A stretch of DNA of 64,000 nt. Source: VRUE01 sp963701265. GTDB taxonomy: Bacteria > Actinomycetota > Thermoleophilia > Solirubrobacterales > 70-9. Positions 1-11,104 of the stretch are shown here, in pieces (within the stretch, counting starts at the first letter, position 1; each line of letters begins with the position of its first letter). A program made the translations under genes and the position numbers. The DNA lies in the NCBI GenBank assembly GCA_963701265.1, contig OY969581.1, forward strand, positions 1,612,001 to 1,676,000, written 5' to 3'. A model generated the notes under the pieces. It worked only from the letters and a program-made list of their open reading frames with translations. It made no database searches and was not told the DNA's origin.

Positions 1-562
1 CAGAAGCGCCAGGGCCGCTCGACGGCTTTGGTGATGCCGATCCGAGGGCCCGTGAGGACCTCCAGCTCGGATCCGGGCTTGGGCGGCAGCAAGAGGAACG
101 GATCGCGGCTCAGGTCGGCCTCATTCTGCTCGAGGCCGATTCCCAGCGCCTCGGTCAGCTTGCCCGGCCCGGAGCAGAGCTCGCGCTCGGGTCGCTCGCC
201 GCGGCGCGTCCGCATCTGCTCGAGGCCGGCCGTCGGCTGCAGTGCCCGGATCAGCACCGCCGCCGCCTCGCCCTCCGGCTCGGCGACGAAGTTGAGCAGG
301 CTGTGGATGCCGTAGGAGAGGTAGACGTATGCCCGCCCCGGCGGACCGAATAGAACCTCGGTTCGATCGGTCAGGCCGACGTAGGCATGACAGGCGGGGT
401 CGTCGCGCTCGTAGCTCTCGGTCTCGACGATCGTGCCGCCGCAGCCGGCGAAGAAGAGGCGGCAGCCGATCAGCTCGCGGGCTACCAGGTGAACCGAGCG
501 GTTGAAGAAATCGACCCCGAGCCGTTGCTCGGCCAACTTCGAGGAACCCTTTGCCCCAGCGC

Positions 563-566
<4 letters not shown>
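1..566 (-). CDS. DNA-3-methyladenine glycosylase (AAG/MPG family), 3' end cut by window edge
   Basis: Base-excision repair glycosylase that removes alkylated purines. The minus strand reads 188 codons from a GTG at 566 and runs off the window, so the C-terminus is missing. The fragment carries the family core ETESYERDDPACHAYVG at about residues 48-64, followed by a segment with FGPPGRAYVY and YGIHSLLN. By analogy with human AAG, the catalytic Glu should be E50, with Y52 and H60 in the pocket. The GTG overlaps the argH stop (GTGA), so it looks translationally coupled to argH. The family call is firm. Confidence 0.9.
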
Positions 567-1954
<1,388 letters not shown>

Positions 1955-1965
1955 GGAGCGGGCGA

Positions 1966-3083
1966 TTATTCCTTGATCGCGCTCTGGCCGAGTGCGCTGG
2001 CGAGCTCCTGACAGACGCGGTCCACCTGATCCTCACCCAGGGTCGGGAAGAAGGGCAGCGCCAGCGAGTGCGCCGAGGCCGCTTCGGCAACCGGGAACTG
2101 GCCCTCCCGCCAGCCCAATTCACGCAGGTGGGGAAAGAGGTGGATGCAGGGCAGATAGGCCTTGCTGGCGATGCCGTGTTCGGCCAGGCGGGCGATCGTC
2201 GCGTCACGATCTATCTCCTCACCAAGGCGAACGACGTAGACGAACCAGCTGCGCCGCTCCTGACCGCGGGCGACGACAGGAGTCTCCACACCCTCAACCG
2301 CGGCCAGCCGTTCGGCGTACATCGCCGCCACCCGGTCGCGGGCGGACAGCATCTCGGCGAGCTTCTCAACCTGGGCGACGCCGAGCGCGGCGGCGATGTC
2401 GGAGAGGCGGTAGTTGAAGCCGAGCCCACCGTGGTCGAGCCAGCCCATGTCGGCGGCGCGGCCCTGATTGCGCTCGCTGCGCAGACGGGCCGCGAGGGCC
2501 GCGTCGCCGGGTACGACCATGCCCCCCTCCCCCGTGGTCATCTGCTTGTTGGCGTAGAAGGCAAAGGTGGCGAGGTTGCCACGGGCCCCGACCTTGCGGC
2601 CCTCGGAATCGACCGCGCCAAGGGCCTCGCAGGCGTCCTCAAGCAGGCCGAGGTCGTGCTTCGCGGCCAGCTCCTCCAGCTCCGGCATCGCCGCCGGGTA
2701 GCCGAAGATGTGGATCGGCAGGATCCCGGCGGTGCGCTCGCCGACCGCCGCAGCGGCTGCCGCCGGGTCGAGGTTGAGCGTGAGCGGATCGACGTCGCAG
2801 AAGATCGACTTCGCCCCCTCGTAGAGCAGGCAGTTGGCCGAGGCGACGAAGCTGAAGGGGCTGGTCAGGACCTCGTCGCCGGCGCCCCAGCCGAGCGCCC
2901 GCACGCCGAGGTGGAGTCCGCTCGTGCCGCTGGAGACCGCGACCGCGTCCTCGACCCCGAGCCACTCGGCGAAAGCGCGCTCGAAGCGCTCGCCCATCGG
3001 CCCCAGCGAGAGCTGCCCGGAGCGCAGCACCTCGAGCACGAGCTCCTCCTCGCGCGCGCCGATTTCCGGCTTTGCAAGCGGGA

Positions 3084-3087
<4 letters not shown>
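1966..3087 (-). CDS. DegT/DnrJ/EryC1-family PLP sugar aminotransferase
   Basis: A 373-residue fold-type I aminotransferase of the DegT/ArnB type, which usually transfers an amino group to a keto-sugar nucleotide. The substrate-loop motif SSGTSGLHLG is at about 52-61, the phosphate/cofactor region DACEALGA at 151-158, and the Schiff-base lysine is K181 in FYANKQMTTGEGG. The start at MIPLAKPEIG is chosen because it gives the family N-terminus and an ATGA overlap with the cimA stop; a longer frame to 3174 lies inside cimA. No sugar-nucleotide partner gene sits beside it, so the substrate is unknown. The sequence looks complete and functional. Confidence 0.85.
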
Positions 3088-4643
<1,556 letters not shown>

Positions 4644-4675
4644 CTGATGCCTTTCGAATCGAAAATCGGGGACGC

Positions 4676-4737
4676 CCACAAGGAGGCGCGTAGCGCGCGA
4701 GTGGTGTGAACCGCGCCAGCCGCTAGGCGGCTGCGGT
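4676..4737 (-). promoter_or_regulatory. Two hairpins in the ilvE-cimA spacer
   Basis: Between ilvE and cimA lie two stem-loops. The one nearer ilvE (4710-4737) pairs ACCGC+AGCCGC with GCGGCT+GCGGT around a short bulge, and its loop holds the stop codon of a small open frame. The one nearer cimA (4676-4704) pairs GCGCG with CGCGC around TAG, with an outer CCAC/GTGG. Neither is followed by a T-run, so they look more like attenuator or mRNA-processing structures than simple terminators. Confidence 0.45.
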
Positions 4738-4770
4738 AATTCGCCCGATCGAGTCGAAACGCAGGTGCAT
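4723..4770 (-). CDS. Possible 15-residue leader peptide ahead of cimA
   Basis: The ilvE stop and an ATG overlap as TGATG at 4772-4768. The resulting frame encodes MHLRFDSIGRITAAA and ends at a TAG inside the loop of the 4710-4737 hairpin. It contains two isoleucine codons and a threonine codon close to the stem, as an isoleucine-sensing attenuator would. The codon enrichment is slight, so this is a proposal, not a recognised gene. Confidence 0.3.
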   Translation of the reverse strand: MHLRFDSIGRITAAA

Positions 4771-5720
4771 CAGGAACTGACCTTACTCGGCTCGTCCGCT
4801 CCAGTCGAGACCTCGACGAAATCGAGCCACTCCAGGTACTCCTCGGCGCGACCGTAGAGGGCATCGACGAACTTCGCCTGCACATGGCGGGTTATCTCGC
4901 CCGGCTCGCCGATCGGGTGGTCGTCAATCTCGCGCACCGGCACCAGCTCGGCCGCGGTCCCGGTGAGGAAGATCTCCTCGGCCAGGTAGAGCTCGGCGCG
5001 GGCGACGTCGCGTTCGACCACGGTGTAGCCGAGGTCGCGGGCGATCTGGATCACCGACTTGCGGTTGATCCCGTCGAGGATCGAGGCGACGTGCGGCGGG
5101 GTGACGATCTGGCCGTCGCGAACGAGGAAGATGTTCTCGCCCGAGCCCTCGCAGACGAAGCCGCGCTCGTCGAGCAGGATCGCCTCCTCGTAGCCGGCGT
5201 TGGTCGACTCGGTCTTGGCCAGGATCGAGTTGAGGTACTGGCCCGATGCCTTGGCGTGCGGGATCAGCCCGCCGGGGCCGATCCGGCGCCAGCTCGAGAC
5301 CTTGGCGCGGATGCCGTGCTTCTGGCCCTCCTCGCCGAGATAGGCACCCCAGGGAAAGGCGGCGATGATCAGGTCGACCGGGGCATCGGTCGCGTAGAGG
5401 CCGAGACTGCCGTAACCGCGGAAGGCGAGCGGGCGGATGTAGCAGGAGCTGAGACCGTTGCGGCGGATCAGCTCGCGCGTTGCCTCGCCAATCTGCTCGG
5501 TCGAGTAGGGCATCTCGAGGTAGTAGAGCTCGGCCGACTTGGCGAGGCGGTCGAGGTGGTCGGCGTGCCTGAACACGGCCGGGCCGCGCTCGGTCTCGTA
5601 GCAGCGAACGCCCTCGAAGACGCCGGTCCCGTAGTGCAGCGCGTGCGTGAGGACGTGCACTTTGGCGTCCTCCCAGGGCACGAACTCGCCGTTATGCCAA
5701 ATCAACTCAGCCGTATCCAT
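4770..5720 (-). CDS. ilvE: Branched-chain amino acid aminotransferase
   Basis: Reversibly transaminates 2-ketoisovalerate, 2-ketoisocaproate and 2-keto-3-methylvalerate, the last step of Val, Leu and Ile synthesis. It is a fold-type IV PLP enzyme of 316 residues. GVFEGVRCYET is at 33-43, the PLP lysine is K157 in HAKASGQYLNS, and EGSGENIFLV lies near 190. The C-terminal TGTAAELVPVREID loop is typical of IlvE rather than D-amino acid transaminase. It heads the ilvE-cimA-degT-argH-mpg run and diverges from the repeat-protein gene at 5805, so promoters for both must lie in the 84 bases between. Confidence 0.95.
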   Translation of the reverse strand: MDTAELIWHNGEFVPWEDAKVHVLTHALHYGTGVFEGVRCYETERGPAVFRHADHLDRLAKSAELYYLEMPYSTEQIGEATRELIRRNGLSSCYIRPLAFRGYGSLGLYATDAPVDLIIAAFPWGAYLGEEGQKHGIRAKVSSWRRIGPGGLIPHAKASGQYLNSILAKTESTNAGYEEAILLDERGFVCEGSGENIFLVRDGQIVTPPHVASILDGINRKSVIQIARDLGYTVVERDVARAELYLAEEIFLTGTAAELVPVREIDDHPIGEPGEITRHVQAKFVDALYGRAEEYLEWLDFVEVSTGADEPSKVSS

Positions 5721-5804
5721 GTTCGGGGAAGTATGCCCGATAGCGCAAGGTCATTCGAGTCAAGCCAAGAAGAGAACCGGGTCAACCGCAAAGGAGACTC
5801 CACC

Positions 5805-6638
5805 ATGCTCACCGCAGCTCGCCAGAGACTTAGCTATTCGAACGTGATCGCCACGATGGCGCTCTTCATCGCCCTCGGCGGCGTCGCCGTCGCCGCCGGC
5901 CTACCCAAGAACAGCGTCGGCCCCAAGCAAATCAAGCGCGGCGCTGTCACTGCAGCCAAGATCCGCAAGCAGGCCGTGACCGCAGCCAAGTTGGCGCCGC
6001 AGTCGGTGATCAACGGCAAGCTCGCCGCCAACTCGGTCGGCCCCGGCAACATCGGCAACGGCGCCGTGACCACCGCGAAGCTGGCCAAAGGCTCGGTGAT
6101 CGCGGAAACGATCAAGAACAGCGTCGTCACCACCAACAAGCTCAACAGCGAAGCGGTAACTGCGCCGAAGCTCGGCAAAGAAGCGGTCACGAGCGCCAAG
6201 CTCGACAACGAAGCGGTGACCAGCGCCAAGCTCGGCAAAGGCTCGGTGACGACGGCGAAGCTGAGCGACGAAGTCGGGCCGCTACTGGGGACGCTGAAGA
6301 GCGGTCAGACGCTGCGGGGCGTGTTCGATATGGGCGCCGTAAGCGAAGAGGTGCGAGGAGGGGCGAACAGCTTCCAATTCCCCTTGTCGAAAGCACCAGT
6401 CGCGAACATCCTCAAAGTGGGCCAGACCACGGCGGCCTGTCCGGGACTTGGCGGCGGTAACGAAACCCCGCAAGCGGCGACCGGTCAGCTCTGCATCTAT
6501 CCGATCGTCGAATCGTCCAACCTAAGCACCCTCACCATCGACACCTACAACCGCCTCGGGTTTGGCCTCGCTGCCTTCTTTGGAACAGCGGCTGCCGGCA
6601 ACGAAGTCAGCGGTATGTGGGCGGTAACAGCGCCCTAA
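5805..6638 (+). CDS. Secreted repeat protein with VTxAKL repeats (Thermoleophilia-type)
   Basis: A 277-residue protein of unknown function. The N-terminus, with YSNVIATMALFIALGGVAVA at about 11-30, is a signal peptide or anchor. Residues about 35-160 are a run of 10-11-residue imperfect repeats built on (A/S)VTxAKLxxx. A non-repetitive C-terminal domain follows (about 165-277), with C residues near 215 and 233. AAGGAG at 5791-5796 sits 8 bases before the ATG and fixes the start; the reading frame is open upstream but antisense to ilvE. I have seen this N-terminus and repeat often in Solirubrobacterales-like genomes, which supports the taxonomic call. The stop overlaps the leuB stop from the other strand. 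Confidence 0.8.
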   Translation: MLTAARQRLSYSNVIATMALFIALGGVAVAAGLPKNSVGPKQIKRGAVTAAKIRKQAVTAAKLAPQSVINGKLAANSVGPGNIGNGAVTTAKLAKGSVIAETIKNSVVTTNKLNSEAVTAPKLGKEAVTSAKLDNEAVTSAKLGKGSVTTAKLSDEVGPLLGTLKSGQTLRGVFDMGAVSEEVRGGANSFQFPLSKAPVANILKVGQTTAACPGLGGGNETPQAATGQLCIYPIVESSNLSTLTIDTYNRLGFGLAAFFGTAAAGNEVSGMWAVTAP

Positions 6639-7708
6639 GCGTTTAGCTCGGCCAGCACGGCCTCGGTTACCTCGTCGGTGCCGACCGCGGTCTCCCCCTC
6701 GCCCGCCAGGTCCGGGGTGCGGAGGCCGCGGTCGAGCACCGCATCGACGGCCGACTCGATCCGCGCCGCGTCATCCGCGCGGCCGAGGCCGTGGCGCAGC
6801 ATCATCGCCGCCGAGAGGAAGGTGGCCAGCGGGTTGGCGACGCCCTGCCCGGCGATGTCGGGTGCCGAGCCGTGGACCGGCTCGAAGAGGCCGGGCTCGC
6901 CGTCGGCGCCCAGGCTGGCCGAAGGCAGCATGCCCAGCGAGCCGGTGAGCATCGCCGACTCGTCGCTGAGGATGTCGCCGAAGAGGTTCTCGGTGACGAT
7001 CACGTCGAAGTCGGCCGGGCGCGAGACAAGCTGCATCGCCGCGTTGTCGACCAGCAGGTGATCAAGCGTTACGTCGGGATAGTCCGGGGCGACGCGGCCG
7101 ACCACCTCGCGCCAGAGACGCGAGGTCTCGAGCACGTTGGCCTTGTCGACTGAGGTGACGCGGGGCTTGCGCTGGGAGCCGGCGGCGCGGCGCTGGGCGG
7201 CCTCGAAGCCGACCCGGGCGATGCGCTCGATTTCGCTCGCCGAGTACTCGCAGGTGTCGTGCGCCGTATCGCCGTCGCGACCGCTGTCGCCGAAGTAGAT
7301 GCCGCCGGTGAGCTCGCGGACGACGAGCAGGTCGGTGCCGGCAATGCGGTCCTCGCGCAGCGGGCTGGCGGAGACCAAGGCCGGGCTCGGGCGGACCGGC
7401 CGCAGGTTTGCGTAGAGGCCCATGCCCTTGCGCAGGCCGAGCAGACCCTGCTCGGGGCGCGGCGCGTTGGGATCGGTCGTGTCCCATTTGGGACCGCCAA
7501 CGGCGCCGAGCAGGACAGCGTCGGCGCTGCGGCAGGTGGCGAGGACCTCCTCCGTGAGCGCCTTGCCATGGGCGTCGATCGAACAGCCGCCCATCAGGCG
7601 CTCGTCGAACTCGAACTCGCCGAGCGTCTCCAAGAGGCGACGAGCGGCGCCGACGATCTCGGGACCGATCCCGTCACCGGGCAACATGACTATGCGGGGC
7701 GCGCTCAT
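6635..7708 (-). CDS. leuB: 3-isopropylmalate dehydrogenase
   Basis: NAD-dependent oxidative decarboxylation of 3-isopropylmalate in leucine synthesis, and probably of 3-methylmalate from the citramalate route. It has 357 residues. MLPGDGIGPEIV is at 8-19, the substrate-binding segment RELTGGIYFG near 131-140, DKANVL near 189, the metal-binding aspartates in DNAAMQL and FGDILSDE, and the nucleotide-binding GSAPDIAGQGVANPLA. It is the last gene of the xre-leuC-leuD-tam-leuB run, and its start overlaps the methyltransferase stop (ATGA). Confidence 0.96.
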   Translation of the reverse strand: MSAPRIVMLPGDGIGPEIVGAARRLLETLGEFEFDERLMGGCSIDAHGKALTEEVLATCRSADAVLLGAVGGPKWDTTDPNAPRPEQGLLGLRKGMGLYANLRPVRPSPALVSASPLREDRIAGTDLLVVRELTGGIYFGDSGRDGDTAHDTCEYSASEIERIARVGFEAAQRRAAGSQRKPRVTSVDKANVLETSRLWREVVGRVAPDYPDVTLDHLLVDNAAMQLVSRPADFDVIVTENLFGDILSDESAMLTGSLGMLPSASLGADGEPGLFEPVHGSAPDIAGQGVANPLATFLSAAMMLRHGLGRADDAARIESAVDAVLDRGLRTPDLAGEGETAVGTDEVTEAVLAELNA

Positions 7709-8481
7709 CGAGACGGCACTCTAGCCTCGATGTTGAGGCGCACGTAGTCGAGCGTCAGCGGCTCGGGCGACAGTGCCAGCACCGCTTCGGCGAAGGGCTG
7801 ACGCTTCTCCTCGGGCAGGCGGGCGAGATGTGGGCCGAGCGTCACGGTCATCGTGAAGCGCAGCGGATCGGCTGGGGTGACCGGCTTGGGCTCAAGCCAA
7901 CAGCGCGCCTCGACAAAGCCGGCCACGCGCAGGCGTTCTTCGGTCTCCTCCGGACCGGCGAAGTTCCACATCATCGTCATCCCTCCGAAGTGGGGGAAAT
8001 ACTCCGAGCGCGTTGCCACCGCGGCGATCGCTTGGGCGTGCTCGGCGACGTTGCCGCGCCCGCCGCACTGGGCGACCAAGCGCCCGCCCGGCTTCAGCGC
8101 ATCGCGCAGGTGGGCGAAAAGTGCCTCGTGATCGAGGACCCAGTGGAAGGTCGCGGTCGAGAAGATCAGGTCAACGGGCTCCTTTACCTTCAGCTCGGCA
8201 AGATCGGCGACGAGATAACCGGCGCGATCGCCGAGGCGCTCGCGGGCCTTCTCGACCATCGCCGCCGAGGCGTCGACGGCGAGCATGCTTCCCGCAGGCA
8301 GTCGCTTCAGCAGCTCTTCGGTCACGCGCCCGGAACCGCAACCGGCGTCGATCGCGTCCTCATCGCCGCGCAACTCGAGCCGCTCGAGCACCTCCATTCC
8401 CCAGCTGAACTGGGGATCGGAGATCGCGTCGTAAGTCTCGGCGTCCCACTCGCGCGGACCGGTGTTCATCGCGCCGGACAT
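7705..8481 (-). CDS. SAM-dependent methyltransferase, trans-aconitate 2-methyltransferase-like
   Basis: A class I methyltransferase of 258 residues. SAM motif I AIDAGCGSGRVTEELL is at about 43-58, motif II AVDASAAMVEKAR follows, and LIFSTATFHWVLDHEALFAH and LKPGGRLVAQ match the Tam (trans-aconitate methyltransferase) pattern. The ATG at 8481 is chosen for its strong GAGGAGGAAGG ribosome-binding site; another ATG lies 4 codons inside. It sits between leuD and leuB and overlaps leuB by ATGA, so it is made with the isopropylmalate enzymes. Family knowledge: Tam-type enzymes esterify trans-aconitate, and yeast Tmt1 also methylates 3-isopropylmalate. A role on a leucine-pathway acid is inference. 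Confidence 0.8.
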   Translation of the reverse strand: MSGAMNTGPREWDAETYDAISDPQFSWGMEVLERLELRGDEDAIDAGCGSGRVTEELLKRLPAGSMLAVDASAAMVEKARERLGDRAGYLVADLAELKVKEPVDLIFSTATFHWVLDHEALFAHLRDALKPGGRLVAQCGGRGNVAEHAQAIAAVATRSEYFPHFGGMTMMWNFAGPEETEERLRVAGFVEARCWLEPKPVTPADPLRFTMTVTLGPHLARLPEEKRQPFAEAVLALSPEPLTLDYVRLNIEARVPSR

Positions 8482-8491
8482 GCCTTCCTCC

Positions 8492-9055
8492 TCAGAGTGC
8501 GGTCGTGACCGGCCCGCGCTCGGCTCCCCCGGCCTGCTCGAAGCCGTCAATCGCGCCGGCGTTCTCCAGCGTGATGCCGATGTCATCGAGGCCGTTGAGC
8601 AGGCGGTGCTTGACATCCGGCTCGACCTCGAATTTGAAGACGCCAGCGGCGCAGGTGACGGTCTCGTCGTCGACGTCGATGCGAGCCTCGCCCGCCTCGG
8701 CGACGGCGCGGCAGTGCTCCTCGTCGAGGATCGCCGGCAGCAGCCCGACCTTGGTGCAGTTGGAATAGAAGATGTCGGCGAAGGACGGCGCGACGATCGC
8801 CTGGAAGCCGAAGTCCTCCAGCGCCCAGGGAGCGTGCTCGCGTGAGGAGCCGCAGCCGAAGTTCGCCCCGGTGACCAGGATCGGATTTGGCTCCAGCTCG
8901 ATCTCGCCGTCGCGGATCCAGTCGTAGAAGAGAAACTCGCCGAAGCCGGTCCGCTCGACCCGCTTGAGAAACTGCTTGGGGATGATCTGGTCGGTATCGA
9001 CGTCGGCGCGGTCCAGCACCGAGACCTTGCCCTCGATCACGTCTATCGGTCGCAT
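8492..9055 (-). CDS. leuD: 3-isopropylmalate dehydratase, small subunit
   Basis: Swivelling subunit that works with LeuC to isomerise 2- to 3-isopropylmalate, and probably citramalate to methylmalate. About 187 residues. It has DRADVDTDQIIPKQFLKR near the start and the family loop GANFGCGSSREHAPWAL, followed by APSFADIFYSNCTKVGLLP. The ATG at 9055 is preferred over one at 9067: GGAG lies 6 bases upstream, and the start falls 2 bases after the leuC stop, whereas the longer form would begin inside leuC. The methyltransferase gene follows after 10 bases. Confidence 0.95.
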   Translation of the reverse strand: MRPIDVIEGKVSVLDRADVDTDQIIPKQFLKRVERTGFGEFLFYDWIRDGEIELEPNPILVTGANFGCGSSREHAPWALEDFGFQAIVAPSFADIFYSNCTKVGLLPAILDEEHCRAVAEAGEARIDVDDETVTCAAGVFKFEVEPDVKHRLLNGLDDIGITLENAGAIDGFEQAGGAERGPVTTAL

Positions 9056-9057
9056 GC

Positions 9058-10443
9058 TCAGCTCCAATCCCTGATGTCGACGAAATGTCCCTCGACGGCA
9101 GCCGCGGCTGCCATCTTCGGGCTGACCAAGTGGGTGCGGCCACCCTTGCCCTGACGCCCCTCGAAGTTGCGGTTCGAGGTTGAGGCGCAGCGCTCACCCT
9201 CGATCAGGGTGTCCGGGTTCATGCCCAGGCACATCGAACAGCCGGCCTCGCGCCATTCGAAGCCGGCGGAGCGAAAGACGTCGTGCAGCCCCTCGGCTTC
9301 AGCGGCCGTCTTTACCTGCTGGGAGCCGGGCACGACCATCGCCCGTATCGAGCTGGCGACCTTGCGACCGTCGACGATCTCGGCAGCCTCGCGCAGATCC
9401 TCGATCCGCGAGTTCGTGCAGGAGCCGATGAAGACGCGTTCGGGTGCCACCTCGGTCATCGGCGTGCCGGCGCTCAAGCCCATATAGGCGAGGGCGCGTT
9501 CAGCCGACTCGCGATCGGCCGCGGATTCCATCGCGGCCGGATCGGGGACGCTGTCGGTGACCTCGCAGACCATGCCGGGGTTTGTTCCCCAGGTGACCAT
9601 CGGCGAGATCGCAGAGGCATCGACATCCACCTCGGTGTCGAAAGAGGCGCCAGCGTCGCTCGGGAGCTGGCGCCAGCGCTCGGCTGCGGCGTCGAAGTCG
9701 GTGGGAGCGGCCGGGCGGCCGCGGACCCACTCGATCGTCTTCTCGTCGGGGGCGATCATGCCGGCCCGGCCGCCACCCTCGATCGTCATGTTGCAGATCG
9801 TCATCCGGCCCGGCATCTCCAGGGCCTCAATCGCCGGCCCGGCGTACTCGACCGCGTAGCCGGTCATGCCCCCGGTGCCCAGGCGCCCGATCGTCGCCAG
9901 GATCAGGTCCTTGGGGGTAACCCCTGAGCCGAGCCCGCCGGAGTAGGAGATCCGCATCGTCTTCGGTCGCTTCTGGACCAGGCACTGAGTCGCCAGCACG
10001 TGCTCGACCTCGGAGGTGCCGATGCCGAAGGCCAACGAGCCGAAGGCGCCGTGGGTGGAGGTGTGGCTGTCGCCGCAGACGATCGTCATCCCCGGCTGCG
10101 TGACACCCAGCTCCGGACCGATCACGTGGACGATTCCCTGCCGCTCGGAGCCCAGCGAGTAAATGGGGATGCCGAACTCCTCGCAATTGCGCTCCAGCGT
10201 TTCGACCTGAACCCGGGAGAGCTGATCGGCGATCAGCCGCGCCGCCATAGTGCCGTCGGTGGGGGTGTTGTGATCGGCGGTGGCCAGGGTCTTGTCGACG
10301 CGGCGCACCGGCCGGTTGGCCAAGCGCAGGCCGTCAAAGGCCTGCGGCGAGGTGACCTCGTGGACCAGGTGCAGGTCGATGTAGATCAGACCGTCGGAGA
10401 CCTCGTGCGCCTCCCAGAGCTTGTCGAACATTGTCTGTGGCAT
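9058..10443 (-). CDS. leuC: 3-isopropylmalate dehydratase, large subunit
   Basis: Iron-sulfur hydro-lyase of the aconitase family, 461 residues, partner of LeuD. The [4Fe-4S] ligands are visible as C342 in GSCTNSRIEDL and C402/C405 in GCSMCLGMNPD. Other family blocks are DHNTPT at 57-62, CGDSHTSTHGAFG at 123-135 and SNRNFEGRQGKGGRTHLVSP near the end. It begins 2 bases after the XRE-cupin gene stops and is followed after 2 bases by leuD. It probably acts on both isopropylmalate and citramalate, since one leuCD pair serves leuA and cimA in this window. Confidence 0.97.
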   Translation of the reverse strand: MPQTMFDKLWEAHEVSDGLIYIDLHLVHEVTSPQAFDGLRLANRPVRRVDKTLATADHNTPTDGTMAARLIADQLSRVQVETLERNCEEFGIPIYSLGSERQGIVHVIGPELGVTQPGMTIVCGDSHTSTHGAFGSLAFGIGTSEVEHVLATQCLVQKRPKTMRISYSGGLGSGVTPKDLILATIGRLGTGGMTGYAVEYAGPAIEALEMPGRMTICNMTIEGGGRAGMIAPDEKTIEWVRGRPAAPTDFDAAAERWRQLPSDAGASFDTEVDVDASAISPMVTWGTNPGMVCEVTDSVPDPAAMESAADRESAERALAYMGLSAGTPMTEVAPERVFIGSCTNSRIEDLREAAEIVDGRKVASSIRAMVVPGSQQVKTAAEAEGLHDVFRSAGFEWREAGCSMCLGMNPDTLIEGERCASTSNRNFEGRQGKGGRTHLVSPKMAAAAAVEGHFVDIRDWS

Positions 10444-10445
10444 AG

Positions 10446-10964
10446 CTAGCCCCTCCTCAGGCCTGCGGCGATTACGGCGAAGAAGCGCGTCGGCCCCTCG
10501 CCTTCGTTCTCAAAATGATGGGGCAGATCGGCATCGAAGGTGACGCTGTCGCCCTCGTTCAGCTCGTGGCGGGTGCCGTCGACTACAAGCACCAGGGTGC
10601 CGGCGAGGACGACGGCGGTCTCGCGGCTGCCGGGCTCGTGCATCGGTGGGTCGTCGCGACCGCCGGTCGTCGCGCCGGCCTCGAGCGTGTGCAGCGAGAC
10701 GTCGGCGCGCTGTCCGGGCAGCGGCGGGGTCAGCTCCTCGAAGCGGTGCCCGCCGCGCTCCAGCAAGCGCCTCTCACCGGCGCGGCTGACCGCAACGTGC
10801 TCGCCCTCGTCGAGGCGCAGCAGCTGCGAGAGCTTCAGCTCCAGGCCGGCGGCAATCTTCGCCGCCACAGCCAGAGTTGGACTGGTCTCCCCCCGCTCGA
10901 CCTGCGAGAGCATCGGCGCGCTCACCCCGGAGCGGTCGCCAAGATCGCGCAGCGACAGGCCCAT
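10446..10964 (-). CDS. XRE-family regulator with C-terminal cupin domain
   Basis: A 172-residue transcription factor: helix-turn-helix at the N-terminus (LSLRDLGDRSGVSAPMLSQVERG) and a cupin barrel from about residue 88 (VSLHTLEAGATTGG, then a second strand set ending DSVTFDADLPHHFENEG). This architecture usually means a ligand-sensing repressor. It is the first gene of the leuC-leuD-tam-leuB operon with only 2 bases to leuC, so it may regulate the operon and itself. Similarity appears to continue upstream in frame (IGGRVHALREA before the ATG), but no ATG, GTG or TTG occurs between the upstream stop and 10964, so the true start is uncertain. Confidence 0.8.
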   Translation of the reverse strand: MGLSLRDLGDRSGVSAPMLSQVERGETSPTLAVAAKIAAGLELKLSQLLRLDEGEHVAVSRAGERRLLERGGHRFEELTPPLPGQRADVSLHTLEAGATTGGRDDPPMHEPGSRETAVVLAGTLVLVVDGTRHELNEGDSVTFDADLPHHFENEGEGPTRFFAVIAAGLRRG

Positions 10965-11073
10965 GGCCTCGCGCAGGGCATGAACACGGCCGCCTATTGC
11001 GGGCCCGCTGCCAGCGGCAGCTGCGCTTTGACCGGGACGCTTGTCGGTGGTGGCGACGATTTGCGTACGTTAT

Positions 11074-11102
11074 CACATACAGTTGTACTCGAATCGGTGC
11101 AA
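11074..11102 (-). promoter_or_regulatory. Candidate promoter of the xre-leuCD-tam-leuB operon
   Basis: On the minus strand a TTGCAC (11102-11097) and a TATGTG (11079-11074) are 17 bases apart, in a short AT-rich gap between the DUF559 gene end and the regulator. The imperfect 14-base palindrome TACGTTATCACATA overlaps the -10 and could be an operator for the XRE protein. Transcription would start near 11067, leaving about 100 bases of leader. Confidence 0.4.
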
Positions 11103-11104
11103 GC

